From assembly GCA_001592805.2 (NCBI GenBank), contig CP051140.1, positions 3,349,501 through 3,413,500 on the forward strand: a stretch of 64,000 nucleotides of DNA, in the 5' to 3' direction. Below the pieces are notes generated by a model, which did not search any database, was not told where the DNA came from, and was given only the letters and a program-made list of their open reading frames with translations. This stretch comes from Peltaster fructicola. Its lineage: Eukaryota > Ascomycota > Dothideomycetes. This document shows positions 53,426 through 62,999 of the stretch, piece by piece. Numbering within the stretch: the stretch's first letter is position 1; each line of letters opens with the position of its first letter. The position numbers and the translations under genes are program-made.

Positions 53426-53956
53426 TTGTCTTTTACACACTGAGTCTGATGATGCATGTAGTATGACCTCTAGTACATAGTCCTGTTTATCCTTTAAGCA
53501 CATGCTGCGAATGATTGGTAGCTTGTTCGTGGTCGTGACAAGACGTGGCGGATGTACATTCGATAAGCTCTGCCTGTCATCCGTACACGAGTTCATCTCG
53601 TGTATCACACCGAAAAGCATACAGCTCGCTGCTTGTATCGATAGAATGTGAGTGTGCCGGCTCAGTCGTAGTCATTCTTGTACTCGTAGCTTGAACTGGG
53701 GTGTCGATTCGTGAGTTCTTTTGTACAAGCCGAATGACGCCCTCTGACAAGGGCTTGTACAAGTGCGGTATGCCCAGTGCTCTGACGCAGCCAACAGGTT
53801 GTGATCGTGATTGACGATGAGCGTGTCTCTCGGTCATGCGAAGTGCCCTCGAAGACCTAGTCGTGGCTACCTCTAGCGAACGAGCCAGTCATGTCTGGTA
53901 CGGTATGCAAGTATCCTGCCTTGCCAATTGTCGTTCATCTTGTGCAACACTCTCCC
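53426..53956. other. Tail-to-tail intergenic
   Basis: About 530 bases where the Pex22-like and SUS1 genes converge. No gene or repeat seen. Confidence 0.4.
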
Positions 53957-54340
53957 TCACTTCTTCAACTCACAGACTTGTATCAGCTCTTTCCTGACAG
54001 CATCAACTGCTCCTTCGGCTGCGGTCTTCGGTATCGATAGATCGGGCACACCAGCCGTGCCATTCGCTGTCTTCTTACGACCCGTCTCCGCGCCTTCGAC
54101 TGTGATATGGCTCTTAACTCTTTCAAATGCCTCGAAGAATGTGGTGCACTCGCCGCTGCGAAAGAGCTTTGTCACGTAGTCCCGTACATTCTCGGACCAG
54201 CCGGCTTCGTCTAGTCGTTGTTGAAGCACTGCTTGTATTCGGTCTACTCCTCCGTTCTGCAGAAGCGCGAGTGTAACTTGGTCTTGAAGCTCAGGCGACG
54301 TCGCGCTGCTCGCGCCATTGATTGCAACTTTGCTAGACAT
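53957..54340 (-). CDS. SUS1: Sus1/ENY2-like SAGA and mRNA-export factor
   Basis: An intronless 127-residue protein from the ATG at 54340 (MSSKVAINGASSATSPEL). The order QNGGVDRIQAVLQQRLDEAGW, then VRDYVTKLFRSG, a short linker, VPDLSIPKTA and VRKELIQVCELKK, follows the all-helical ENY2/Sus1 fold (compare E-T-G-E-R-E-R-L-K-E-L-L and the C-terminal VPDSVKKELLQRI of human ENY2). Sus1 sits in the SAGA deubiquitinase module and in TREX-2 at nuclear pores, coupling transcription and mRNA export. A spacer of about 25 polar residues (VEGAETGRKKTANGTAG) makes it slightly longer than the animal protein. In yeast SUS1 has two introns; none is seen here. Confidence 0.8.
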   Translation of the reverse strand: MSSKVAINGASSATSPELQDQVTLALLQNGGVDRIQAVLQQRLDEAGWSENVRDYVTKLFRSGECTTFFEAFERVKSHITVEGAETGRKKTANGTAGVPDLSIPKTAAEGAVDAVRKELIQVCELKK

Positions 54341-54590
54341 ACTGTAGCGTAAGGGTCAGGGTGAAATGTTGTAGTGAGGCTGAGTGACCGCGGAGAGGTA
54401 GATGTGGTTATCACATGAGGTGAAGTTCTGCAGTAGGCGCGTCGAAGCTGTCGGGCTATAAAGCAGAGGAGATAGTAAGACTGCAGGAACAATGACCAAT
54501 TAAATTGTACTATATTACACTATAGATGGCATGTTAGTTCGTATCTTCATTGTAAGACAAAGGCCTCCGGAATGGCAGGGCCTCTCTCCA

Positions 54591-55943
54591 TCACGGAGCG
54601 ACGTGGATCTGCCAGTATTTCTCAAGACCAGTGAAGCTGCACTTCTTAGTCTCAGCATTGTATTCGGGATGACTGGCACTCTGCTTGAGTATGTCTTGTC
54701 GATCTCCAGTGACGACAAACTGCATGAACTCATCTGTGATCTTGACATACTGCTGTACGCCATCCTTCACGTCTATCGTGGCTCCAGTCGTCCACGACAG
54801 AAGCATTGGCTGTAGCAAAGGCGCGTCCGTGACTGATGGATGTGTTGTACCCTTGGCTGTCACGAACCAGGCCGATTTATCCTTGTGCAGCAACTTCTTC
54901 GCCAGATCTTTGACAACGTCAAAGTGCGGTCGGCCATGAAAGACAGTATGCTTTGCCGACCAGGACTGTGAATGCACGATGGCTACAGGCACGTCGATGT
55001 CGTCGTTCAACGGACCAGACTGCTTACCAGGGTCAAGAATGACACCGCCCTTGAACGGCAATGTTGAGGACGGCGCTTCCTTTAGGGCTTGCAGTGCAAG
55101 TGTAGCGCCATACGAGTGTCCGCCGACCACGACATGATCAAAATCCAGCCTTCCCTTCCATTGATCCAACAACGTGCCTTCTCTTCGCAAGTTGCGCTCG
55201 TACACTGCTCGTCCTTGCCCTTGGTTGAGTTCCTTCAAGACACGCACGGTCTCCTCCAGTTCAGCTTGACGCATGTCGAGTTGTACTTTCTTGAGATCGG
55301 CAATGTCAGGCTGGGGTATCAGATTGTGCTCGCTGATATGAAAGACTTTCTCAGACGTTCCATTTGCGTGCATTACTACCGATCCAGGACCACTGCCGTC
55401 TCTATGCTCTACTGCAGCCACGACGTAGCCCCTCGATGCGAGCTCCCCACAGTACTGTGTGTAGCTCGTTCGTCCGGAGGCCATACCGTGAGAGAAGACA
55501 ATCACAGGGAAATGTGGGAGAAGCGACTGGTCGTTGTCTGAGTCGGATCCAGTGTTCTCTATTGACTGTGCTTTCGAAGCTCCGGAAATGCCAACATCCA
55601 CCTCGGCAGGGATATCATTGCTGCCGACCAGACTCCATAATCCAAACTTGAAGATATTGTTCACCAGCCAGTTGTTGATCTTTGCAAAGCGAGCGTATCC
55701 TTCAGCATGTAGTGACAGTGGCCGCGGCTGCCATGGATGCTTCGATAATCGACCTTTCACGCCCTTCTCGGCTGGATAGTAGAGTGAGAACAGCACTGTG
55801 TTGATCTCGAAGGCCGGTCTATCCGTCTCTTGCAGTGTGTATGCGCCAATCCGTCGCGGTGTGGTCAACGGCGATTCCAGATCGATGACGCCAACTCCAT
55901 ACTCTCCAGTGTAGTCTGGGAGCTTGCTGCTGAGGACAGGCAT
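54591..55943 (-). CDS. PAF-acetylhydrolase-like serine esterase
   Basis: An intronless 450-residue alpha/beta hydrolase of the platelet-activating-factor acetylhydrolase (PAF-AH, isoform II) family, which removes short or oxidised sn-2 acyl groups from phospholipids. Marks are the oxyanion region VIVFSHGMASGRTSY, a conserved YVVAAVEHRDGSG, and the nucleophile elbow GGHSYGA with Ser at about residue 277. An acid region follows (GVILDPG) and then a His in KGTTHPSVTD. The start is the ATG at 55943, giving MPVLSSKLPDYTGEYGVG. No signal peptide, so cytosolic or membrane-associated action is likely, as for PAF-AH II. The minus-strand SUS1 gene follows 250 bases downstream. Confidence 0.9.
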   Translation of the reverse strand: MPVLSSKLPDYTGEYGVGVIDLESPLTTPRRIGAYTLQETDRPAFEINTVLFSLYYPAEKGVKGRLSKHPWQPRPLSLHAEGYARFAKINNWLVNNIFKFGLWSLVGSNDIPAEVDVGISGASKAQSIENTGSDSDNDQSLLPHFPVIVFSHGMASGRTSYTQYCGELASRGYVVAAVEHRDGSGPGSVVMHANGTSEKVFHISEHNLIPQPDIADLKKVQLDMRQAELEETVRVLKELNQGQGRAVYERNLRREGTLLDQWKGRLDFDHVVVGGHSYGATLALQALKEAPSSTLPFKGGVILDPGKQSGPLNDDIDVPVAIVHSQSWSAKHTVFHGRPHFDVVKDLAKKLLHKDKSAWFVTAKGTTHPSVTDAPLLQPMLLSWTTGATIDVKDGVQQYVKITDEFMQFVVTGDRQDILKQSASHPEYNAETKKCSFTGLEKYWQIHVAP

Positions 55944-56377
55944 GGCGTTACGTGAGGCGAAGGAGGGTGAGGAGGAACCTCAAGGCATGCAGTGATTCAT
56001 CGAAGTGATGAGCACAAGATGATGCCCACGCGTGCAGTGGTTCTTCTCGGATGAACCATGCCGGACCGAAAGGCTTAGATGGGATAAAGAAGTGCTCCTA
56101 GATGACATGGCGCCGATGGTAGATCGAGGATTGGTCTGCTACGATCTCAATATGGCTGTGTATACGCAATCGGCCGGCTGTAGCGGTCGTTACTAAGATC
56201 GATCATTGATGCACCCAGCTGACGTAGTGCCGATCGAGAACTCTAAACTTGATGACAGATTGGACATCACTCGTTCGATTCCTCATTCATCATCAAGAGT
56301 ATGACTTCATCTCTGTTCAAAGCTATTGTCGGATACCTATCGCAGTCCGGTATTCAGGATCACCCATTACTCTCCAT
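55944..56377. other. Intergenic
   Basis: About 430 bases between two minus-strand genes. One ACGCGT lies at 56028-56033. No gene seen. Confidence 0.4.
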
Positions 56378-57967
56378 TCAGTCGCACAGTTCGAAAAGCT
56401 CGTCTTCCTTCAGTTGACCAAGACCATCTTCTTCACTCTCCGCATCCTCCTCAAACACGTTGTCTTGAACGTTGTTCGCGACGACATCACGAGGCGCCGG
56501 AGGGTACCCAACGCCGAAGAGATGGCCCACCTTGTCGTCCTTTGTAGCGAAGTTGGCTCGGATGTTATCACGCTTGATATCGTACACCCGTTCTCGCCAG
56601 TATTGTGCGACCGCTTCCTTCCACTTAGCATCCAGCTTGCGGCCTGAGATGTTCGTGTACGCATCTCCAATGGCAGACGTCTCAGTGCGCACTTTGAAGA
56701 CAATCGTGCGGCGATCGTTACACTCCGTGCCGTATACCTTCAGGGAGAAGTTGGTGTGGATTGTACCCGATCCCTCAACGTGGTTGACAGTGGTGCGGAA
56801 CTTCTTCTGCTGGGCTGGATTGTTGGTGAAGAACTCCTGGATCTTGCTAGTCCATGGATATGCTGGTAAGCTATCAGCACGAACCCAGCGGGTGCTGTCA
56901 GGCACGTTCTCGAACTCAATCTGATACTGGATGAAGCGACCACAGATGCGCCATCCCACGATCGAACTGGCTTGGTCGTCTTCATCATATTCTTCAGCTT
57001 CCTCGGATGCTCCGGTATGCGCAAAGTCGTGGCGTTCGATTGCTTCGCCCATGCCATCGGTTTCGCACCCTGATATATCGGATGTCGATGATGCTCGAGA
57101 TTCTCGAGTCGGAGTCTGCTCGAGGTTGAAGAGGTCAGACAAGCGATCCATGTCTTGGTATGGTGATGGTTGATATTCTTCGTGAAGGAGAAGCAGAGCA
57201 GCGTCGTCTGGGTCTTCGTAAGTTCTAGATTGACTCTCGTTCGTGCACGAGTTGGTATCACCTGACTCTTGCACAGCATGGGCGGGAATCTTCGATTGAA
57301 TCTCGTGCTGACACAAGTTGGTGTCAACTTGCTCTGGCCCAGTAGGAGTTCGTGGTGGGCTTTCCTTCTCATCTGAGTCGTTGCCTTCCAGCTCTGCAAC
57401 AAGCTGTGCGGTTGACTTGTCAACAGCCTCAGGTGGTGTATTCTCCTCGTATTGAGGAGCCTGCGATTGAGCTCCATCGGCGCACGATTCGGTGTTACCC
57501 GTTTCCGCGACAGGCTGAATGATTGACTTTTCAACGACTTCAGGCTGCACGGGCGAGCTTGAGTTCTTAGCAGCCAACCGAGCTGATCTTCTGCATGGTG
57601 TCGAGTCGCTCGACGAGAGCTTGCGTCTTTTGTGAGGTGAGTCTTCTGTCACGAACTCTTCTGATAATGCGGGTTTCTTGATGTCTTCGTTTGAGCTGCG
57701 ACGCTTTCCTCTTGATGTGTCCTTGCCTGAATTTTCACTGGAAGAGTCAATGACGAACGGGTTGGCCTTCTTGCCTCTGCCTCGAACATGCTTTGGTGTG
57801 GGTAAAGCAGGTTTCTTGATGCTTCGCCGCCTTCCATTCGACGAGTTGCTTCCCTGGCTCGACTGTTCGCTTGGGGACTTCACCTTGAGCGGTCCATTCT
57901 TCCTATGTCTAGCTGCTGCTCGTTTTGGAGTTGTTGTTGCCACCTTAGGATTTCTGATACGAGCCAT
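56378..57967 (-). CDS. Nuclear-type protein with chromo-like segment
   Basis: A 529-residue protein from the ATG at 57967 (MARIRNPKVATTTPKRAAAR). The frame stays open 47 codons upstream without an ATG. The N-terminal 150 residues are highly basic with repeated nuclear-signal-like clusters (SPHKRRKLSSSDST, RRSARLAAKN). An acidic middle part contains three imperfect repeats (TGNTESCADGAQSQ, QVDTNLCQHEIQSK, SGDTNSCTNESQSR). Residues 336-380 (GWRICGRFIQYQIEFENV, then STRWVRADSL and IQEFF) resemble a chromodomain: strand, aromatic-containing strand, W-x-x-x-x-x-L and a final helix. A well-packed 110-residue domain and an acidic C-terminus follow. No named family. Binding of modified histone or nucleic acid is inference only. 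Confidence 0.72.
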   Translation of the reverse strand: MARIRNPKVATTTPKRAAARHRKNGPLKVKSPSEQSSQGSNSSNGRRRSIKKPALPTPKHVRGRGKKANPFVIDSSSENSGKDTSRGKRRSSNEDIKKPALSEEFVTEDSPHKRRKLSSSDSTPCRRSARLAAKNSSSPVQPEVVEKSIIQPVAETGNTESCADGAQSQAPQYEENTPPEAVDKSTAQLVAELEGNDSDEKESPPRTPTGPEQVDTNLCQHEIQSKIPAHAVQESGDTNSCTNESQSRTYEDPDDAALLLLHEEYQPSPYQDMDRLSDLFNLEQTPTRESRASSTSDISGCETDGMGEAIERHDFAHTGASEEAEEYDEDDQASSIVGWRICGRFIQYQIEFENVPDSTRWVRADSLPAYPWTSKIQEFFTNNPAQQKKFRTTVNHVEGSGTIHTNFSLKVYGTECNDRRTIVFKVRTETSAIGDAYTNISGRKLDAKWKEAVAQYWRERVYDIKRDNIRANFATKDDKVGHLFGVGYPPAPRDVVANNVQDNVFEEDAESEEDGLGQLKEDELFELCD

Positions 57968-58111
57968 GTCGATTTGTTCTGCTTGGAAATGATAGATTCG
58001 AGATGCTGACACCGGGACAGAATATGCACGACCAGCGGCTGACCTGGCAGGTTCGCCATGATATGGCAGCTTCAAGGTGAAGTTAGTCGTTGTGATCCCA
58101 GACGTCAAACA

Positions 58112-59067
58112 TCACAATGGCACAAACTTACTGTCAGTTGCAGTTAGCGGAAGATGTCTCAAATTCACCTTGAATGTCATACCTGAAGCTGATGCTTGGC
58201 GTACTCTTTGCTCCTTGGTCACAGATGAAGCAAACAGCGCTGCATCCCAGAGGATTGCTTTGACGTCCCGAGGATCATAGTTTGCTCTCTCGAGCTCACG
58301 CTGCAGACTCACAAACCCAACTTGGAAGATTCTCAGCGCTCTGCTGATCGCAGCCTCGTCGTCAGATCCTCGCGCAATGTCCCTCAGCCACCGTTCCATA
58401 TCGACCAGCATGAGTACAGATGCCCAGACGGGATCTGCATCTCGGCTTGTAAGGACCGGATCCGTAGCGTTTGGTAAGGACAAACGTGGTCGAATACCAA
58501 GCTGCTGTCGCTGTATATCATCTGATGGGACTACAGAACTGCTGAAAGCTTCGCTGTGTCGACGTCTTTCTCTGCAAGGCGTGCTGGGGGTACAGCGCAC
58601 ATCCTTGAGCCAACGATGTACGTTGCCAGAACTGCTGCGTATCGATTGATGCGGTGAGAGCAAGTCTCGACTTGGTACAACTCTGGCGGGACTGCTATTG
58701 GTGTTCAGGAGTGACCCTTGGAGAGGAGAGGCTGATGGTCTCCAAAATTTCTTGTTGGCTGTTTGAGTTGTTCCAGGAGTTGTATGTCCAGGAGGTGATG
58801 CGCACGGAGCTAACGTTGGTGCAGTGCTGGACTCGACGTCGTCTAGGTCGGAGGAAGCCTTGCCAATGGCAAGCTCGGTCTCCTACGCAAAACTGTCCCT
58901 ATAGGCGGCTTAAGACTACCATGCATGGGACGAGGAGATGAAGGACATTCCGGTCCGTAGTCATCCATAGATGGAGGCGACGAGATGAGCTCTGCAAGTG
59001 TAAGTCTACCAGTGTTCACAGGTCGAAAGGCTGCCAGTGCTCGAAGGTATTGTATTGCATGCTTCAT
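58112..59067 (-). CDS. Uncharacterised protein, two or more exons
   Basis: Starts at the ATG at 59067 (MKHAIQYLRALAAFRPVN). A 44-nt intron at 58843-58886 (donor GTAGGA, acceptor CGACCTAG) joins it in phase to a second exon ending at the stop at 58112, giving 303 residues. The N-terminal two thirds are Ser/Pro-rich and disordered. Near the C-terminus is a helical, conserved-looking part: VWASVLMLVDMERWLRDIARG, then ISRALRIFQVGFVSLQRELERA and DVKAILWDAALFASSV. No family is recognised. A strong GTAAGT donor at 58131 lies eight codons before the stop, so the true mRNA may splice on toward the downstream gene. The 3' end is therefore uncertain. Confidence 0.62.
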
Positions 59068-59247
59068 AAGTCTGCTAAAACACTACGCTCGATATACAGA
59101 GTCGGTCGACATCAGCAGCAATCGCTAGAAGGAGTGCAGAGATTCCGTGAGACCATGACAAGCCATCGCCGCTGCTCGTAGGGAAGCCACACCTACACCA
59201 ACACCTGCTCTCTAGCTGACGACATCGTGGCAAGTGCCATGCCCAGC

Positions 59248-61583
59248 TCAATCGGACAACATGTCGAGAGCATCGGAGTCCTGAGCAGAGACAGCGTCGT
59301 CATTTGGCTCCTGCTCAGCATCTTCCATTACAGCATCGTCAGAAGGCGCAATGCTCATCGAGCTGGAGCCAATGTCTGCATCTGCTTCCAAAGGCTTGCC
59401 CTCCTCGTCTCGAGCAGTACCATCGGCTGCGTTGCTACCATATCTACGCTTCAGACCGACTTTCATGTTGCGAGTAGTAGAGCGTTTGCCGAAGAATTCA
59501 ATGTAGTTCTTGAAATCCTCACCACTTGCTTCGTAGAATTCCCATTCGCCTTGAGCATAACCCTTCGTCTTGCCTTGAGTCTGCTTCTGACCGAGGGCTG
59601 CAGAGATACGCTTGGTGAACGTGGCCTTGTCTGCATGACAGCCGTTGAGACAGAAGCGCTCTCGAACGTCCTTGTTGCCACATCCTGCCTCACTGCATAT
59701 GCGGAGAAGGATGTCACGCCAGAGATAGTCTGGGCTGAAGTCGATGATGCACTCGGCTGCTCGTCGTGTGAGGATCGGAGTTTTCGCCAATTGTCTGCGT
59801 GTCAGCACAGTATCTCGAGCCGAGAAAACTGCTTGTGTCAAGTCGTAGGTCAGTCCTTTGCGGCCAGGATTCCAGCAGAGCTTGATCGTCTCAAGCTCAT
59901 CGAGGGTGAGCTTATCAGCCTCGGCAGCTCTGAGAACATAGTCTGGGTTGTGGTAGCCAAGTGGCTTCCATTTGTCTTCGATTTCTGCTGTTGCATAGGC
60001 GAAGTAGCCTGCATGATATGGATCGTTACTCTCGCTCTTATCATTCGGATCCTTCTTCTTGCGTCCTGGTCGTGGTTGTGCTTCGATAGGCCCATCGGAA
60101 GATTGCTGTTGCTGTCGTTTAGAGTTGCGAGAAAGTCCTGTGGTGAAGTCAGCGGTATTCCAAGCCGCAGTAAAGAGCACGCACTCTGCTTCTCTGTCAC
60201 CTCACGATCTAACCGCTCGATTATTGGAGCGTTGTGTTTGCGAACCTCCGCCATCGCTTCTAGAGTCTTCGGATCGTAGATGCTGTCGTCCCACGTAGCA
60301 GCTTCTTGTGCTGCCTGGAAGTCCATCTCTCGATTCCATGCGAATAGTTTGGCCTCGGCCAGCCGTCGAGTTCTGCCAGCTCTGCCTATTGGTTTGCGAT
60401 CAGGACGAGCTCGTACCGGGTATGGAGGTACCACGACTGGTGTAGGTGTTTCTGCTTCAACTTCCTTCACTTTCCTACGGACGTCAGTCATCATGTCAGG
60501 TCGAGTAGGTTTAACATACTTCTGAGTAGTCTTCACCATAGCTTTCTGCGTACGTTGGCGTGGGTGTCCATGCGTTTGTACAGGTTTCGTAAGGTCAATG
60601 GGTGGGCTCGACTGTGGGAATTTGCTGTCCTCTGTAGGTATTGGCTGGGCAGGAACAGTAGATCTGATGACTGTCGGAGGTACTACATGCTCTTGATGTA
60701 TCTGTGATTGACGGCTGGGTGGCCGAACGTGTGTTGGCGGTAAAGTACCTGGTGGCGCCATGTGCTGTGGGTGTGGAATTGGTTGAGCGCCTGTAGGAGT
60801 TGGACCAGTGTATGAAACCCTTGGTTGAAAGATGTCAGGTAGCCGATCAGCACCATAAATGCGAACGCCAAGCAAACGCCAACGAGTTCTCTGGTTGCAG
60901 TAGTGGTAGGCACGAGTCGCAACCGCCTCGCCAACCATCCAAGCCGACAATGGAAAGTCTTCAACGTAGGCTAGCATCATTCTGTCAATTTGCGCCTGGT
61001 ATTCTTCGGTGTAGCTCCAGGACTGTCCGATAGCAGGCTGTGTGACATTCACAAACATACTCTCGTAGTGTGTACGTTGCTCATCACTCATGCTGAGCCA
61101 TGGACGTGTATCGATACCCTGTTGGTCAGGCGGTGGATCATCGGAGGACAACGAGATGTGCGAGCGAGTGTCCATCATGTCCTCTGTATCGTCAATATCA
61201 TCTTCGTCATCTGAGGAGAAGATGTATTCCTCTATGTTGTCAGGAGAATTCAGCTGTATCTTGCTACTGGCTGTCGGTACGAGTGGCTTCGTTAATTGAC
61301 GAGGCGCTTGCTCTTTCTCCGCCGATTGGGTTTTCTCTGTTTGTAGAGGCAGCGTTGTCTCATTGATTTGAGGATCATGCGTCCGGTACAGCACTTCCTG
61401 AGTCTCACCTTTCTGGTTCGTCATGCTCAGTCGAAACGACTTCTGACGTTTGGGAAGAGGGCTTCTTGTAGCAGGCTCAGGCGTAAGTGAAGTACTCGGA
61501 GAGTCGATAACAATCGTAGTCTGACGCCTAGGTCTTTCCGATCTCGATACGCCATTCACCGAGCTTCGTGATGCACGCACCAT
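59248..61583 (-). CDS. Uncharacterised 762-residue protein, two exons
   Basis: Starts at the ATG at 61583 (MVRASRSSVNGVSRSERP). A 47-nt intron at 60138-60184 (donor GTGCGT, branch CGCTGAC, acceptor CACCACAG) removes a frame change and yields 762 residues. The N-terminus is basic with SP sites. A compact region follows (SWSYTEEYQAQIDRMMLAYV, WMVGEAVATRAYHYCNQRTRW, LLGVRIYGADRL), then a Pro/Gln-rich linker. The long C-terminal region has YHAGYFAYATAEIEDKW, LTLDELETIKLCWNPGRKG and conserved-looking Cys/His positions (RICSEAGCGNKDVRERFCLNGCH, split by normal sequence). I recognise no family. The composition suggests a nuclear or cytosolic regulatory protein specific to related fungi. Confidence 0.72.
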
Positions 61584-62357
61584 GGCTGGAGCTAGTACGA
61601 CAGTGATTCCTCATACGATCCAGTGTCGGTGACTTGTGGAATGACTGCAGGTGGGCGAAAAACTGTGTATGCCCTCTGTACAGATCGCCTAGCTTGGGCT
61701 ATGTCCAATCTTGTTGGTGATTATGATGTTGTGTGGATAAAGTCTACACAGACTGTAGGCGGCAAGTACAATCGACGATACCGTAGTCGCAAGCAAGCAC
61801 AATCGTACCAACCAGAGACACGGTCGTCAGAGTAATCGCGATGGTACTGATGCTTGAGTTATGTGATTGTCTCGTAAAGGGAGGTTTCACAAGTTTGTGA
61901 AGGTCAAGTCTCGAGGTGAGAGGTAGCGCAGCTTGGCAACTAAGCCTGATCAGGAGGTAAGTGAATCAAACACGTGTGACGCGACTGGGCGCCGCGGACA
62001 TGACTGCACACTCGATATCGCCGGACAATTGACTGTCATGAAGGCCAGCGCAGTGCCGGCCGCTGAATCTTCGAGAACGACTTATTGCAAGAAGACGGGC
62101 AAGACGATCTTGGTTGGACGGCACCGGTCGATTAGACAGTACTGCTGTAGGATGATATTATTTGCTCGAAAGATGAGTGCATCCGATAATTGATATGCTT
62201 TCAGAATGTATGCGAGCAAATCTGGTCCGCCACTCAAGACACTGCTGCCATAGCCTCGCAGTGTCGTTGTTCATATCGAAAGACGTCCGCATGTTCAAAG
62301 ACGTATAGCACTTGTGTAATCATGGACTCATCTCTGGCGCTCATTGGTATTCTGCTC
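61584..62357. other. Intergenic
   Basis: About 770 bases between two minus-strand genes. No gene, repeat or RNA supported. Presumably the promoter of the 762-residue gene and the 3' region of LSM1. Confidence 0.4.
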
Positions 62358-62999
62358 TCACAGAATTGCCTCGCCATGGTGCTCAGCCTCGAAGCCTAGG
62401 CTCGCGAGCTTCTTCTGCTTCGTGATATCATGCTTCTTCTGTCTGGTATCTTCCTCCTTCTTCAGCGCAAAGACCTTCTCTACCGCTCCACGCTGGTATC
62501 CAGGCGGATCTTGGTCGTCCTTGTCCAGGTCCTGAAGCCGTGTGAGCTGCATTTCGTTGCTGGAAGCTATGCTATATGTTGACTTACGATCTCGCCGAGC
62601 AATGTAACGTTCTCTCCTCGTACCAGGAAGAGTCCACGGTCGACATCTGCGTAGAGACCTTGCACGAAGAGTCTCTCCACTGTGTCTTGCAGCACCAGAT
62701 TACCTACGCGTCTCAATGACGTTCGATCGTGATAATTCGTAGCATACCGAATTGATCCCAGCTTCTCAATACTCCGATTAGCTTTCTGCCATCTCTTAAA
62801 GCCACCATGAGCTTCTCTTTACTATGTATCAGCCATCGGCACTCCGTCTGGCGGTTCGACAAGGCTTACTGTCCGTCAGATCGAGTAGTTGTGCTGCAGT
62901 TGTGAACATTTGAGGTGGTAATTGTGGTACAGGCGGTGGCATGTGTTGCATTGGCGGTGGACCATGTTGGCCAGTGTCGTGGAGCGATAACTGCTCCAT
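62358..62999 (-). CDS. LSM1: Lsm1, mRNA-decay Sm-like protein, four exons
   Basis: A 162-residue Lsm1, a subunit of the cytoplasmic Lsm1-7 ring that with Pat1 binds deadenylated mRNA 3' ends and promotes decapping in P-bodies. Exons are 62870-62999, 62748-62816, 62588-62703 and 62358-62531, with introns of 53, 44 and 56 nt. The joined protein reads [29 protein letters not shown] (Sm1 motif), then NLVLQDTVERLFVQGLY and RGLFLVRGENVTLLGEI (Sm2 motif), then DLDKDDQDPPGYQRGAVEKVF and a Lys-rich tail. A short Pro-rich N-terminus (MEQLSLHDTGQHGPPP) is common in fungal Lsm1. The first intron uses an AAG acceptor in preference to a TAG five bases upstream, which would break the frame. Confidence 0.93.

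Noticed and set aside
59850-60190. Programmed frameshift in the 762-residue gene, with two overlapping frames
   Set aside because: A 47-nt intron with canonical donor, branch and acceptor accounts for the frame change.
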